A stretch of 64,000 nt of DNA from Eulemur rufifrons (GCF_041146395.1 NC_090999.1:68143001-68207000); one strand, 5' to 3'; positions 1-17,627 are shown, numbered from the stretch's first letter. Translations and numbers: made by a program. Notes: a model not told the origin generated them from the letters alone.

Positions 1-504
1 TCAAAAAGTCAAGTAAAATTGGTAAATCATAAAAAAAGGTAAAGATATATTAAACATTTTATTTTTACTCTAAACATGTACATGTCCATTCATTCATTAA
101 TTTTCCTTGAAGGTGAGTCTACTGGTACCTTCTTTCTGTCGTGAAAAAGTACTCAAAATAGCATGATGGAATATACAAATTGAATCATTTTTTATTTCTA
201 ATTTGTTTCTTTAAAGTGAAATAGGACTTAATAACACTTATAAAGCAATTCGAGGGCAGCTTCTTTAGACTTTTAAAACTTTCCCTTCAATCTTTTCCAG
301 TTGCCTTGCATAACTGTCTAATTTGGCAGCAACATTTTTTAAATGACTTACCTTCATTGAGTCTTTAAAATGCATTACATTTTAATTTTTATAGATATGA
401 CTCTTTCTACATTCACATTTCTTTGGTTGTTTAATTTTGCTAAATTATATTTAAGCATTTATTTATAATATAATAAAATGGATAATTTTTATTAAATTTA
501 AGAC
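1..504. other. AT-rich DNA, nothing recognised
   Basis: No open frame, repeat family or RNA gene is recognisable here. The composition is strongly A/T, as in most of the window. Confidence 0.6.
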
Positions 505-811
505 AATGGCGCATGCCTGTAATCCTAGCACTTTGGGAGGCCCAGGCAGAAGGATTGCTTGAGGCCAGGAGTTCAAGACCAGCCTGAGAGAGATCCAGAC
601 TCCGGTCTCTACAAAAAATAGAAAAAATAGGTGGGGGTGGTGTTGCGGGCCTGTAGTCCCAGCTACTCAGTAGGCTGAGGCAGGAGGATCACTTGAGCCC
701 AGGATTTCGAGGTTGCAGTGAGCTACGACGAGGCCACTGCACTCCAGCCTGGGTGAGAGAGCAAGACCTTGTCTCAAAAAATTAATTAATTAATTAATTA
801 AATTAAAATAA
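505..811 (+). repeat. Alu SINE, slightly 5'-truncated
   Basis: The copy starts a few bases inside the usual Alu 5' end. It shows both arms, with the 'cctgtaatcctagcac' left-arm and 'cctgtagtcccagctac' right-arm blocks. The tail after 'gtctc' is a TTAA-type repeat (attaattaatt) rather than pure A. The short linker and 'ggttgcagtgagcta' wording suggest an old J-like copy. Confidence 0.93.
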
Positions 812-1625
812 TGCATGTGAGACTATATTGAAATCTTAATTTTTAATAGTTTAATAAATATAAATGTTTGTTAAGTTTTATAATTGCACTGATAAGCATA
901 TCTGACTTAAATAGGTGGGGAAACATGCATATAATTCTCAGACAGCTTACACAACTCATCTGGGGAAAATAGAATATGAGGAGACACTAGAAAGGAGACC
1001 ATTAGTACAAGATTCATGGAGCCATGGGCCTCAGCCAGTGGGAGGGAGTTCAGTAAATGTCAGTTGAGAGAGTTACAACTGTGACTCATTTTGTGGAATA
1101 CTAGTGGGGTTTTATATACCAATCCCATTCCCATGCTTAATACTTGTGAATATCTGAAATCCAGGGTAACTAATCTTTCCAGAGTTGTATTAGCATATTT
1201 AATTAATATTAAATAAAAATTTTCTACTTCTTGGTAGATGCAGCTTTGCTCACTTTTTTAATGCCTACCTATCATCCTTGGCCATTTTCTCATAAGCTCA
1301 CATATTAATCTGGGCTCTTGAAAGTTTACAGGTAGTAAGAAGAGGTTGGCAAGAAGTACCCTAAGCAAAAGTATATCACAAGCCATTAAGAAGAAACCTA
1401 AGACCGTCTACCACTTATTCATAAAGGAAGCAAGGTTCTTAGAGAAAACTTGAGTGAGGAAAAGCCAGATGCAATACCACATGTATTCAAGGAACTTTTA
1501 ATAGTTCTCAAAGGAAAGGGTCAGAAAACGTTTTTACTTTTCACTAGCCACATTAAAAACTCCAGCCTCTGCTCAATAACATAGGTTTCAGACATTCAGC
1601 CTCAGGCTAAGAGTTTCACCATTGA
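812..1625. other. Unique-looking DNA, nothing recognised
   Basis: No repeat family or plausible coding frame was recognised between the two flanking Alus. Confidence 0.5.
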
Positions 1626-1635
1626 CTTCTTTCCT

Positions 1636-1934
1636 AGTAATTTTTTTTTTTTTCCCCCAGAGATGGGGTCTAGCTCTGTCTCTCAGGCCGGAGTTGCAGT
1701 GGTGTGATCATAACTCACTGCAGCCTCTAACTCCTGGGATCAAATGATCCTCCTGCCTCAGCCTCCCAAGTAGCTGAGACTATTGGCATGTGCACACCCA
1801 ACAATTTTTAAATTTTTTGTAAATATGGAGTCTTGCTCTGTTTCTCAGGCTCATCTCGAACTCCTGGGCTCAAGCAATCCTCCCACCTCAGCCTCCAAAG
1901 TGCTGTGATTGCAAGCATGAGCCACCATACCCAC
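1636..1934 (-). repeat. Alu SINE (antisense) with 10 bp target duplication
   Basis: The copy begins with a poly(T) run and ends with the complement of the Alu 5' end. It is flanked by the direct repeat cttctttcct at 1626-1635 and 1935-1944, the expected signature of L1-mediated insertion. Moderate divergence suggests an old copy. Confidence 0.93.
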
Positions 1935-1944
1935 CTTCTTTCCT

Positions 1945-3900
1945 TTTGTGGAATTATTTCTATTGTGCCTTATGGTTCCCATCGTTTTGGCTCCACAATC
2001 CTGATTTAAGGGTAGCCTCTGTTCAATAACATAGATCCTACTGTAAGCTACTTTAATCCCAGCAGAACCCTGGATTTTTTTGCTCCAAGTTCATACAGCT
2101 TTGTGCATGCAGGGCTCACTGAGAAGTATATCATCTCTGCCATGTCTCCTTCCTCATATCTCACCTTTTATCAGCATTGAAATCACAAAGCCTTGGTTAG
2201 ACTTATCCTTCTAATGGTGATGCAGACATTTCTTTTCTGCTATCCATTTCCTGCTTTAGCAAGAATTTACCAATCTTCTACTTATTACTCCTTCAGCCCT
2301 GACTGAGGAATAGGATGAAGAAGAAAATAAATCCTACAGTGGAAAACATAGAGCAGTCCAGCAGTTCTTGGCATTGCTAAGTCAGAAGTTTACATACTGA
2401 GGCTTGAGTTTACTGTCTAGAGGTCAGCCAGACACCCTGGAACTGAATCACTGTCAAAACCATGGTCCATTTACTGGATCCCATCGTGGTTCAACAGCCT
2501 TGCTCTTCTTGTGGGAATTTGCCCATAAAAAGTGCAACAGCCTGTAAAGTTTAAGGGTATTTAGTGATCTTACCTCCCAAACTTTAGCTATGTATTAACT
2601 GTGTCAGATGTTGGTGATCAGAAATCCAATTCTGATTCATATATTACTAGGATAGGCTTTGGCCTCCAACCCTAATGTAGTCTACTCATGATTCAGTCAC
2701 GACTATGTGAGCCCCCAAGGAGTCCTCTTGTCCAGGTCAGAGACTGAAAGATTATTTTTCAAGAATTACACCCTAAACTTGTTACTACTTGAATAGAGTG
2801 AAAGGCAAGAAAAGATGAATACAAGGAAAACGAATCATAGGAGTGAAAGACATTTCTTGCAGAGGACTAAATCTGAAGGTTTAGGACCTAAACCTTCCTA
2901 GGGATGTGGTTGTGTTGTTGGAGTTAATTTGGGTCATGAAAGCTATACCAGGATGCACCGTATCCAAGCACTGCCTCCGTCTTGCAACACCAGGCATGCT
3001 GGAGGTTGGTGCTCCCAAAGTGCAGACTTTCGAAATACTAGGCCACTGCTAGAGCTTTAAAATAGGTCATCACCCCAAAAGTGTCCCCTAGAAAAAAAAA
3101 TTAGTGAGAAATAGGAGAAACAGGGAGAAGTCTAGGATAATTTCTAATTTCTGAATATATTACTAGATGGTGGTACCAATACCCAAGACAAACAATATAA
3201 GAGAGAAAACCATTGTGGAGGAATGCAATGAGTTCAGTTTTGGTTTATAGCTATGTGAATTGTCTGTGATATCCAGGAACAGATGTCTAGTGGATAGTTG
3301 GATATCCTGGTCTGAAGCTCAATTTATAGAGAGTTCTGAGATAGGGATAAAGATTTGTGAGGCAGAAGCAAAACAGGTTGTAGTTGAAAGTTCAAGATGA
3401 TCTTCAGATCTTTTGTAACCCTATTACTCTATAATTACTGCTTTTCATGTTGTTGATGACAAATTTAATTTTTGCCTACCAGTTTAAAGCATGCTGTTAA
3501 CAATGAGCAGAAAGAATGTCATTCTCCTTTTGTATCTTCTGTGACATAATGCATTGATTCTGTATTTAATTGTTCTGTGTAAAAATTTTCTTTAAAGAGC
3601 GTTAACTGGTGCAGAAAAGGAAAGGGAGTGGAGTATCATTGTGAAGATTCTGATGTAAAGCTCTCCACAGCTCCTCTCATTCCCAGGCAGATTTTATACT
3701 CTGACTTAATGTCTTTGCTTAGGAATATTTCTCATAATGGAGTTGAGAATAGATTCATCATAATATTTGAAATGCCTGTTGAAAAATTAAAGTTTCTCAG
3801 TGCCTTCCAGATCTACTGTATTATAATATCTCAAACTAATATTGAGACTCTCTGGCTTGATAAATATGATTCCGTTGAAGATGACTATTGAGGTAACCAA
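1945..3900. other. Unique-looking DNA with one short open frame
   Basis: Nothing is firmly recognised. An 87-codon frame at 3628-3891 (+) has no recognisable domain, signal peptide or promoter context, and it is about as long as chance frames elsewhere in the window. The part around 3120-3380 vaguely resembles an old dispersed mammalian repeat, but I cannot name it. Confidence 0.45.
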
Positions 3901-3904
3901 CTGT

Positions 3905-4425
3905 GTAAAAATTCTCAAACTTTAGTGCACATATCAGTTACTTAGGTGCTTGCTAAAAATACATGGCCTGGCGCAGTGGCTCACGCTTGTAATCCTAGCA
4001 CTTTGGAGGCCAAGGTGGGAGGATTTCTTGAGCCCAGGAGTTTGAGACCAGCCTGAGCAACATAGCGAGACGCCCATCTCTACAAAAAAAAAAAAAAAAA
4101 AAAAAGAAAAAGAAAATAATTAGCTGGGCACAGTGGCACATGCCTGTAATCCCAACTACCCCAGTGGCTGAGGCAGGAGGATTGCTTGAGCTCAGGAGTT
4201 TGAAGTTACATTGAGCTATGATGCCACTGCACTCTAGCCCGGGCAACAGAGCAAGAACCTATCTCAATAAAATAAAATAAAATAAATAAATAAAAATACA
4301 GATTCACAGCCACTCTCTAATTTTGATTCAGCAAGTCTAGGAAAAGGCCAAGAAATTTGCATTTTAATAAATACCCATACGTGTGATTATCTGATCACAC
4401 TTTGAGAAATAATAGTAAGTGTTTG
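3905..4425 (+). mobile_element. MER5-like hAT MITE split by an Alu
   Basis: The left half (3905-3963, 'ctcaaactttagtg...') and right half (4291-4425, ending 'cacactttgagaa') read as one short non-autonomous hAT-Charlie element with partly complementary ends. An Alu lies between them. Such elements carry no coding capacity. The family name is from memory; the inverted ends and the interruption are visible. Confidence 0.6.
3964..4290 (+). repeat. Alu SINE with 10 bp target duplication
   Basis: A full dimer with an A-rich linker of about 20 A and an (AAAAT)n-type tail. The direct repeat taaaaataca at 3954-3963 and 4291-4300 marks the insertion site inside the MER5-like element. Confidence 0.95.
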
Positions 4426-4454
4426 ACTATCTGAGGGATCCCAGGGTAGTCACA

Positions 4455-4958
4455 AAATGGAGTTTCTTAACCTGAGATCCAAACACCCCCAAGGAGTCTA
4501 TGGATAAAATTTAGAGGGTCCATGAAATTGGATGGGGAAAAATACATCTTTATTTTCAGTAACTTCTAACTAAAACTTAGCATTTAAAAAAGCTATAAAT
4601 GTAAACATCAAACCACAGTAATAAGAGCAATTCATTTAGCTTTATCATCAAGAGAAAACACAGAAATTTTCATCACAGTAGAGTTATTGCAAATACCTGG
4701 AAATAGTTTACAACCATCACTACTTTGAAATTATGGTAGTTATTAGACTGCCATTAGATTCCACATGATTTGGTTAAAAAGCATACATATTACTCTAAAA
4801 TTAAATTTTGAAACATTTTGATAACTGTCTTAATAAAATTGGTTTCTTTCATAATCCTACATATTTTTTAAAGCATTTAAAAATTATTACAGGTAGAGCT
4901 CTATAGACTTCACTAAAATTCTAAAAAGGTCCATGGCACAAAAAAGGTTAAGAACTTT
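4455..4958. mobile_element. Probable non-autonomous hAT-type DNA transposon
   Basis: The left end reads 'tttcttaacctgagatcc'. The right end reads 'ggtccatggcacaaaaaaggttaagaac', so the two ends are roughly complementary (ttcttaacct versus aggttaagaa). The interior is AT-rich and non-coding. This fits an old MITE of the hAT-Charlie kind; the exact family is not assigned. Confidence 0.55.
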
Positions 4959-5113
4959 AGTATAGGAAAAAATATCCCCTTAGTGAAACATTAGGGAAGT
5001 GTATTACTTAATTCTGTATGAAAAAAATGCACAAATATTTATACAAGATTCTTGTCTTAGTCTCCATTCTCCCTTTCCTTAGTAAGTTTTCACTCTTCAA
5101 TATCTCTTCTCAT

Positions 5114-5458
5114 GGGCCAGGCGAGGTGGCTCACGCCTGTAATCCTAGCACCCTGGGAGGCCAAGGTGGGAGGATTGCTTGAGCTCAGGAGTTCGAGACC
5201 AGCCTGAGCAAGAGCAAGACCCCCGTCTCTACTAAAAGTAGAAAGAAATTATATGGAAAACTAAAAATATATATAGAAAAAATTAGCCGGGCATGGTGGC
5301 GCATGCCTGTAATCTCAGCTACTCGGGAGGCTGAGGCGGGAGGATCACTTGTGCCCAGGAGTTTGAGGTTGCTGTGAGCTAGGCTGATGCCAGGGCACAG
5401 AGGCAAACTCAGGGCAACAGAGTGAGATTCTGTCTCAAAAAAAAAAAAAAAAAAAAAA
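5114..5458 (+). repeat. Alu SINE with long linker (strepsirrhine-type)
   Basis: A full-length copy with an extended A/T-rich linker containing 'ctaaaaatatatatagaaa' before the right arm, and right-arm wording 'gctgtgagctaggctga'. A direct repeat (atctcttctcatg versus atctcttttcatg) flanks it near 5102-5114 and 5459-5471. Low divergence suggests a fairly recent copy. Confidence 0.95.
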
Positions 5459-5471
5459 ATCTCTTTTCATG

Positions 5472-6297
5472 GACTACACATATTCCCTGATTTGTTTACT
5501 ACTCCTCAGTGGTTGAATGGCTCTATTTTCCATCAAGGATAAAAGCTTTTAATCACAGATCTCAAGCCCATTATGAACATTAATTAATGTCTACCTCTTA
5601 ATGAGGTAGGTAAAAACTATTATCATTTCATAGTTGGGAAAATCAGGTCTAGGCAAGTTTGGTGATTTGTTCTTAGGCCACCCAAGAAATTGTGGCTCAT
5701 TTCTAGAATCAATGCTTATTCCCCTCACATGTAAACGATTTTTTTTTTTAATTCACCATACACCAATCTGTTGCAAAAACAACGTAGTTTTCAAAATATT
5801 TTGTTGATGTAGGTATGGAGATAAGCTCTCTTAATGTAGAAATATGGCATCAATATTCATACAACTCCAACCCAATGACTTATTTGCTGGGTTGTTCTCT
5901 GAAAAATAATAGATGTCTTGGTTGGAGGGAAAAAGCCCCAACTCAAAATAAATTATTAAAACCACTATCCATTTTTAAACAAAGCAGTTAGTTTCTTCTT
6001 TTATTTAGAAACTTTACACAGTAAGAGTCAGAGAGGAGCAAAATGAACATTAATTATTAAAATGCATTGACTTACTTTTTGCTCTTAAGACACCACACAC
6101 AGTAAATAGTGTTATCTTTTTGTGATAAATTTGTTTCTCATGGATTCATGTTGCTTTAATGGTGTTTGTGTGTCTGATCCTAATCTAACTTTTTCTTGTT
6201 TGACCAGTCCATCCATCTGGCTTGACAGGATAGTATGAAAAATTTGAAAATTCTTTGTGATTTGTGGTTTTTTAAAATTTAATTTAATGTAATTTAA
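5472..6297. other. Mostly unrecognised DNA with an old SINE/LINE scrap
   Basis: About 5595-5730 resembles the 'atgaggtaggta...tatcatttcatag' block shared by many old MIR/L2-age repeats. The rest shows nothing I can name. Confidence 0.4.
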
Positions 6298-6304
6298 TTT
6301 TACT

Positions 6305-6616
6305 TGCTTTTTAGAGACAGGGTCTTTCTCTGTTGCCTTGGCTGGAGTGCAGTGACACAATCACAGCACACTACAACCTGGAACTCCCAGGCTCAAGAAA
6401 TCCTTCCTTCTCAGCTTCCCAAGTGGCTAGGACAGCAGGTGTGTATCACCATGCCTGACTAATTTTTTATTTTTTCATTTTTTATAGAGACAGCATTTGG
6501 CTATGTTGCCCAGGCTGGTCTCGAACTTCTGGTCTCAAATTATTTTCAAGCTGTCCTCTCTCCTCAGCCTCCCTAAAGTGTTGGGGTTACAGGCATGAGC
6601 CACCATACCCAACCAT
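6305..6616 (-). repeat. Alu SINE (antisense), diverged
   Basis: It has both arms in reverse orientation, ending with the complement of the Alu 5' end ('gagccaccatacccaacc'). The poly(T) head is mostly lost and the right arm carries many substitutions, so this is an old copy. An imperfect flanking duplication (tttacttgctttt versus tttacctttttaa) is possible. Confidence 0.9.
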
Positions 6617-6840
6617 GATTTACCTTTTTAAATGGTATTTGATCTTATTCTGTTGCTTTGCAAAATTCCTGCTGACCTGACAAAGAAGGCAAACAGAAGG
6701 AATACAATTGGGTACCAATGAATAAATAAATAATTGAGAGAGAAAGGATAGCCCCTCTCTATAGAAAAATTCCAATAAATACATGTAAAATGAATAAGGA
6801 AAATTGAAAATTTCCATTAGGCAAATGCCATAGCAATAAT

Positions 6841-6985
6841 TGTAGGATTCCAAAATTATTGGGCAAAAGTTTGAGAAAAATACACTGTAGGATTCCAAAA
6901 TACACTGTAGGATTCCAAAATTATTGGGCAAAATACACTGTAGGATTCCAAAATTATTGGGCAAAAGTTTGAGAAAAACAGGAAA
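6841..6985. repeat. Nested local tandem duplication
   Basis: The block 'tgtaggattccaaaa' occurs four times, starting at 6841, 6886, 6906 and 6939. Longer units including 'ttattgggcaaaagtttgag' are shared between the first and last copies. Spacings of 45, 20 and 33 bp show unequal, nested duplication rather than a regular array. The repeats happen to keep a 152-codon frame open on the minus strand (6620-7078), which I do not regard as a gene. Confidence 0.92.
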
Positions 6986-7229
6986 TTTGCATAGTCTCGA
7001 ATTATTGCCCCCTAAGATATTTATTAATGTTGAGGGAAGAGGAATAATTATAGGAAGAAATTTGGCAAATACCACCATGTTTGCTGGTATTTAAAAAAAT
7101 TATTAGGACTTAAACTAAACTTATTAACTTTTCTCTCCAGCCTTCTCTTCCTCCTGTGTTTTCTGTTTCCATTTAAATCAATAATAATTAGCCAATTTCT
7201 TGAGCTAGAATTCTCAGAATAACCTTTGA

Positions 7230-7470
7230 CATCTCCTTCATGACCCTTCCTTCCTTCCTTTCCATAATTATTTGGCAGACACTGTATTAGTCATTGACAC
7301 TATTATCATGAAAAAGCAGACACAACACCCATACATCATGGAGTTTACAATACAGTGGAGAATACACATAATAAACATAATAAATGAATAAAATAATTAC
7401 AGCATGTGAGAGGTGCCATAAAGAAAATATATAGGGTAATATGGTAGAAATTCACTAAGATGAAGAGATT
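7230..7470 (+). repeat. Old dispersed mammalian repeat, family not assigned
   Basis: The passage with 'catggagtttacaatacagtgg' followed by 'aataaacataataaatgaataaa' matches the general form of a common old interspersed repeat. I cannot name it securely. Confidence 0.4.
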
Positions 7471-7547
7471 GGCTGGGCCTCCTGTAGCTGAGACCTGAAA
7501 GATGAGAAAGTCAATGTCAAATGCTCAATTATCAGCACTAAAATCTT

Positions 7548-8545
7548 TTTTCCTCAAAAAGACACTGCTAAGAGAATGAAAAGACAAACCCATCGACTGG
7601 GAGAAAATATTTACAAGTCCTATTTCTGACAAAAAAACCCTTGCATTCAGAATATATAATGCTCAAAATTTAACAATGTGAAATAAACAACTCAAAATAT
7701 GTAACCAAAAGTAACTCAAAAAGACATGATGTTGGTAAATAAACATGAAAAGATACCCGTACTCAATATGTAAATGCAAAGTGAGATCACAATGAAATGC
7801 CTAATACACCTATTAGAATGGGGGGAAAAAATCCCCACCCTATCAGTGTTGGTGAGGATGTGGAGCAACTGGAATCTTCATGCTTTGCTGGTGGGAATGC
7901 AAAATGGCATAGCCACTTCGAAAAAAAGTTTGATAGTTTTGTTAATTTAAGTAAACTTAAGCATATACTTACCATTATATAATTCATCATATACTAACAT
8001 ATACTTATCAAAACATAGCAGTCCTACTCTCACATATTTATCCAAGAGAAATGAAAACTTATGCTCACACAGAAATCTGCACATGAATGTTTATTGCAGT
8101 TTTATTTGTAATTGTCAAAACCTGGAAACAACTCAAATTTGAATAAATGAATTGCCAATTTGTGTTATATCTATACACTGGGATACTTCTTAGTAAATAA
8201 AAGAAGGAAACCATGAAGGATTCATGCAGCAATGTGAATGAATCTCATATGTATTTTGTGAAAGTGAAAGAAGCTAGAGCCAAAGGCTTCATATTGTATC
8301 ATTCCATTTATGTGACATTTCTGAAAAGGCAAAACTATTGAGATAGAAGATAGATCAGTGGTTGCCAGGAGTAGGTTGGGGATGGGGGTTGACCAAAAAT
8401 AGGCAGCAAGAAGGAATTTGGGGGGTGATGAAACTGTCACGCATATGACTATGATGGTGTGTGCACAGCTGTATGCATTTGTCAAAATCCACAGAAATGT
8501 AAATCACAAAGAGTGAATTTATGTATATTTAAAACCTGTAACTTT
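7548..8545 (+). mobile_element. L1 LINE fragment, ORF2 3' end and 3' UTR
   Basis: This is a 5'-truncated, old L1 copy. The part around 7830-7930 ('gttggtgaggatgtggagcaa', 'ctggtgggaatgcaaaatgg') is the C-terminal end of ORF2, and 8040-8500 is the 3' end region. Short frames at 7797-7982 and on the opposite strand are remnants or shadows of it. No intact reverse transcriptase or endonuclease remains. It directly precedes the ERVL relic. Confidence 0.85.
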
Positions 8546-8689
8546 TTTAAAAAGTCAAGCAAGATAAGGATTGAAAAAAGACTTTGAATTATTAGTTATG
8601 TGTGTCATTGGTGACTGAGCAGTTTTGATGAAGTGGGGTTCATTGAATTCAAATTGCACTAAGTATAAAAGGAAGTGAAGTGACTAAAT

Positions 8690-13520
<4,831 letters not shown>

Positions 13521-13689
13521 AAGCTTAGTAATTAAAATTAGCAAATAGTTTTCATTTTTTGAAACTACTAAGTACATAGCAGTTAGATTTTTACAAAATA
13601 ATGTACATTTTTAAGTATATCAAATTGAAGTTTCTTGAATGACCAAAGAGCCTAAGCAGAAAATTCACTAATATATAAATCACTAAAAT

Positions 13690-14345
13690 ATACATTTACC
13701 ACCTTAGATAATCCCAAAAGTTATTAGATCAGTATAATAATTTTATATGTCATATTGCTATTAGACATTATCATACCAAAATATTTCAAGCTTATGATGT
13801 GATGGGTAGTTTTCACATACTGCTGATGGGACTTCAAACCGGAAAAGGCAGTTATGAAGAATAATTTGATGACATAGGTCAAAAACCACATATATCCATA
13901 CTCTTTGATCTACTAATTCTTTTTCCAGGAATGTACTTAAGAAAATAATCTTAAATATATAAACAAAGATAATTTTCATGAAATTTTAAGAGTAAAGATT
14001 TCAACCATTTAAGTGGCCATAAAGAGAACTGTTAAATAAATTATAGTGTAGCTGTATGAATGAAATATTATACAGCCAATAAAAATAATGCTTTTAAATA
14101 ATTTTTAATATGGAAATTTCTCAGAGTACAATATTAAATAAATAAATTGGGATAAAAGAATTGAATGCATGTTATGATTTCAGTTTTGTGTTTTAAAAAT
14201 TGAACAAAAATTGAAGAAAAAATTTTCTATGATGATCTATTAAATGAATAAAGTGGAATATAAAACTGAATGTATGGTATGAGTCTAAGTTTGCTTTTTA
14301 AACTATACAACACATTGAAAAGATTAGAAGAAAAAAATTTGTATC
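13690..14345 (+). mobile_element. L1 LINE 3' end
   Basis: A 5'-truncated L1 tail: 'actgctgatgggacttcaaa' (end of ORF2) followed by 'aagaaaataatcttaaatat', 'ttatagtgtagctgtatgaatg' and a repetitive AT-rich 3' UTR. About 14100-14180 and 14230-14300 look like two related copies of the same 3' UTR block. No coding capacity. Confidence 0.7.
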
Positions 14346-15640
14346 CTATGTATTGTTTATGTAATTAAGATACATTAAAATTAGATAATTTTTCTAACAA
14401 TGAAATAGTTACTTATGTTTTTCATATTTTATTAATTAAATCATTTAAGTGTATTTATCTATTGGCAGATGATAATATCATGTCAATAAAAATATTTTTT
14501 GAATACTTGTACATAATTCACTGTTAATGAATATCAACAGATAAGAAATAGTCTCTGCTTGTAAGACTCATTCTAGATTGAGGAAGGGAATATATGCATA
14601 CAAGTCATTAATACCCACAGAATATAATGAATTATCAGTATTAGGAATATGGGAAATGATACAGGAGTTCAAATTTCAAGGAATGATTGTTTTAAAAAGG
14701 TATAGTGGCAGCAGAGGAAGTCAGGTGTGATTGAGTTTTTTTTTTAAAGAAAATAAAGTTTCTTTTTTTAAATTAATAACCAATATTATAATATGCAATA
14801 TAAGAAACTGAAAAACACAGGAAGCAAAGAGCAAAGTCATCCACAATCACAAGGAGTTTACAGTTGGACGTGTCCTTCTAGATCCTGACACATATGCAAT
14901 ATCCAGTTGTATGGGCTTGAGATAGTACAGTATGCATCGTGCTTTTTCACACATCACGAATATTTACCAATCGAAAATCCCAAAACTATGTGAGTATTTC
15001 GATAACCAAGAATACACTACACCAACTCAATCTGTTAGGAAAAAATGTAATCCTGCCTTTCTTGGGACAAAAATTTCACAGAAGACAAAAATAGCAACAG
15101 GCCTCTAGATAAAAGTACTGGAGGAGTTCCGATTAAAATACTGCATTCCCTTAATGCTCAATTTAAAATCAAACATAAAGCAACAGAGTACACTAAGTGT
15201 AATGTTTCTAAGAGAATTCATTATCAGATCTATACCATTAAAGTATTAAGAAGGTATGTTTCTACTGAATTACTTAATATATTCTTATAGTACAGCCAAA
15301 AGGGATGCACATACAGCAATGGCTATCATCAAAATGTAAATATGAACACATCTACGTACTTCTCTCTTTCATACGTCCTTCTGCCCCTCTGCTGCCATCC
15401 CAGTGAACAAGTCCTGATATACACTGCTCAGAGGAGGTTTAACAATTCCCTGTCTAAGATGCATCTTTTTTATCAATTATAACAAAGATACTCACAAAAT
15501 GGCTATTCACTAGTTCTACTTTTTATCATACATTGGAGTTTCTAAAAATGGATAGAATTTTTTTAGAAAAAAAAAGTAAGAAAAGAAATAGAATCAGGAG
15601 TAATAATATAAATAGAAGCTTGAAATTTGCTTGGCAGTTA
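14346..15640. other. AT-rich DNA, partly old LINE-like
   Basis: About 14740-15000 ('ttaataaccaatattataatatgc', 'catccacaatcacaaggag') resembles an old L1-type segment. The rest, including 15050-15580, shows no recognised family and no usable frame. Confidence 0.4.
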
Positions 15641-16145
15641 TATTAGATTCCTAGGGCTGCTGTAACAACAAAAAAAAAAAAGTACCAAAAAACTGGGTGT
15701 CTTAAAAAAATAGAAATTTATTGTCCTATAATTTTGGGGGCTAGAAATCTAAAATCAAGGTGTTGGCAGAGCTATATTCCCTCTGACATTTGTAGGGAAA
15801 TCCTTTCTTGCCTCTTTCTAGCTTCTGGTGGTTTGCCAGCAATCTGTGATATTCTGTTGTTTGTAGATGTACAATATCACTTCAATCCTCCGTCTTCATG
15901 TGGTGTTCTTTCTCCCTGCCTTTACATCATCTTCCTTCTGTTTGTGTCTGTCTCTGTGTCCAACTTTCTTCCTTTTGTAAATAAAGGACACCAGTCACAT
16001 TGGATTAGGGCCCACCCTAATGATCTCATTTTGATTTAATTGCCTGTGTAAAAGCTCTATTTCCAAATATGGGCACATTCTGGTGTACTAGGGGTTAGGA
16101 CTTCAGCATATCTTTTTTGGGGAGGACACAATTTAACCCATAACA
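15641..16145 (-). mobile_element. MaLR solo LTR (MLT1/MST-like), antisense
   Basis: It begins 'tattagattcctagggctgc' and ends 'acacaatttaacccataaca', the reverse-complement layout of an MLT1-type LTR. The middle keeps 'cttctggtggtttgccagc' and 'caccagtcacattggattag'. A short A run near 15670 is an internal expansion. No internal retroviral sequence is attached, so this is a solo LTR. The 101-codon frame at 15734-16039 is a shadow. Confidence 0.85.
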
Positions 16146-16262
16146 ACTGTTTTATATAAGAATGATTTGGGAGTAATATGAGTAAGTTTGGTGTGAGCTA
16201 CTAGAGCGAGTGTAAAGAAATTTGAGTACCAGGCTGAGGAAATTAATTTTTTTAAAAAAATA

Positions 16263-16606
<344 letters not shown>

Positions 16607-17616
16607 ACAAGTAGGTGACAGAGAGTCACTGAAAATGTTCAAGAAGTGGGACTAACCTCATGCAACGCCCTCATTCTCCTGTCAAGCTCCCACTGAAATA
16701 ACCAGAAAGCTTAATTTGTTTTATGGTCTTGTTTGTTGGGAATGAAACCATAACATCTCTCTTAAACAGGTAGGATATGAGGAATACAACGGTAGGAGGC
16801 AAATGGTGTCAGAAGGACAGAGAAAGAACAGAGGAAGAAGCAGGATGGGATAGTACAGGGAAGATCTGTTCTCCCCCTGGGGAATTCTGGAGAAACTCTG
16901 GGCTGAATCAAAACAAAATGAAACAAAACAACAAAAAAAGTGGGTCATGGAGAAATCTGCAATGTTTTGTGTATAAAAGGTGCCAAATATTTCTATGAAT
17001 TGAAAAGTCTTTTCAAAATTTCACTGAAGACATTGTCCAGTGACTGTAACTATGGTGACTCATCGCATAAAACCTGTAATGAGCTTAATTTTCACAGACC
17101 ACATGTTGGGCAATTGTCCTTGATGTATGACTTTATTATGACATCATTCTCATTTAAGAACAACTTCTGGAAAACTCTACTCTGTACAAATTATTTATCT
17201 GTAGCTATTTTGCATGAAATAAGTGCAGAAGCCACTCATCACAATACTAAATACCTTGTTCAGGACTCTCTTAAGCAAATGCAACTTAATTATATTCCCT
17301 CAGTTTGAATTCTGAATGCAAGCACACACTTGACAGGGCAAAGTCAAGTTTTTATAGAGGCTTGACTGTTCTCTTACATGAAATGTAAACAATCAGGATT
17401 CCTACTCTCTATACTTATCTCTGAGGCAGTCATAATAAATGGACTTTGGAAAGTCAACTAATTTTATAACTAAAACTAGTTTAAATGTAATATTGTATTT
17501 ATTTTTAGGCATTGGAAAAATGCCTTCCTCCCTTTTAGTCTCAAAAATTTTAGAATATTTATCAGAAATGTCACAAAATATTGGGAGAAACAGGCAATGA
17601 GCAAAATTTTCAATTG
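16607..17616. other. Unrecognised DNA
   Basis: No repeat family recognised. A 122-codon frame at 16940-17308 (+) has no recognisable domain and is bounded by AT-rich DNA; it is treated as chance. Confidence 0.45.
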
Positions 17617-17627
17617 CTGAGATTTTT

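Noticed and set aside
3995..5406. Minus-strand frames at 3995-4246 and 5185-5406, and similar frames at 9505, 12877, 17581, 29980, 35039, 42607, 51295 and 63314
   Set aside because: All are translations of Alu sequence or its poly(T)/purine tail (the recurring '[20 protein letters not shown]' type text), not genes.
6841..6985. A CRISPR array
   Set aside because: Repeat spacing is irregular (45, 20, 33 bp), the spacers share sequence, and the surroundings are a primate nuclear genome.
7548..8545. An active L1
   Set aside because: Only the last part of ORF2 and the 3' UTR remain, with stops; no ORF1 or reverse transcriptase core.
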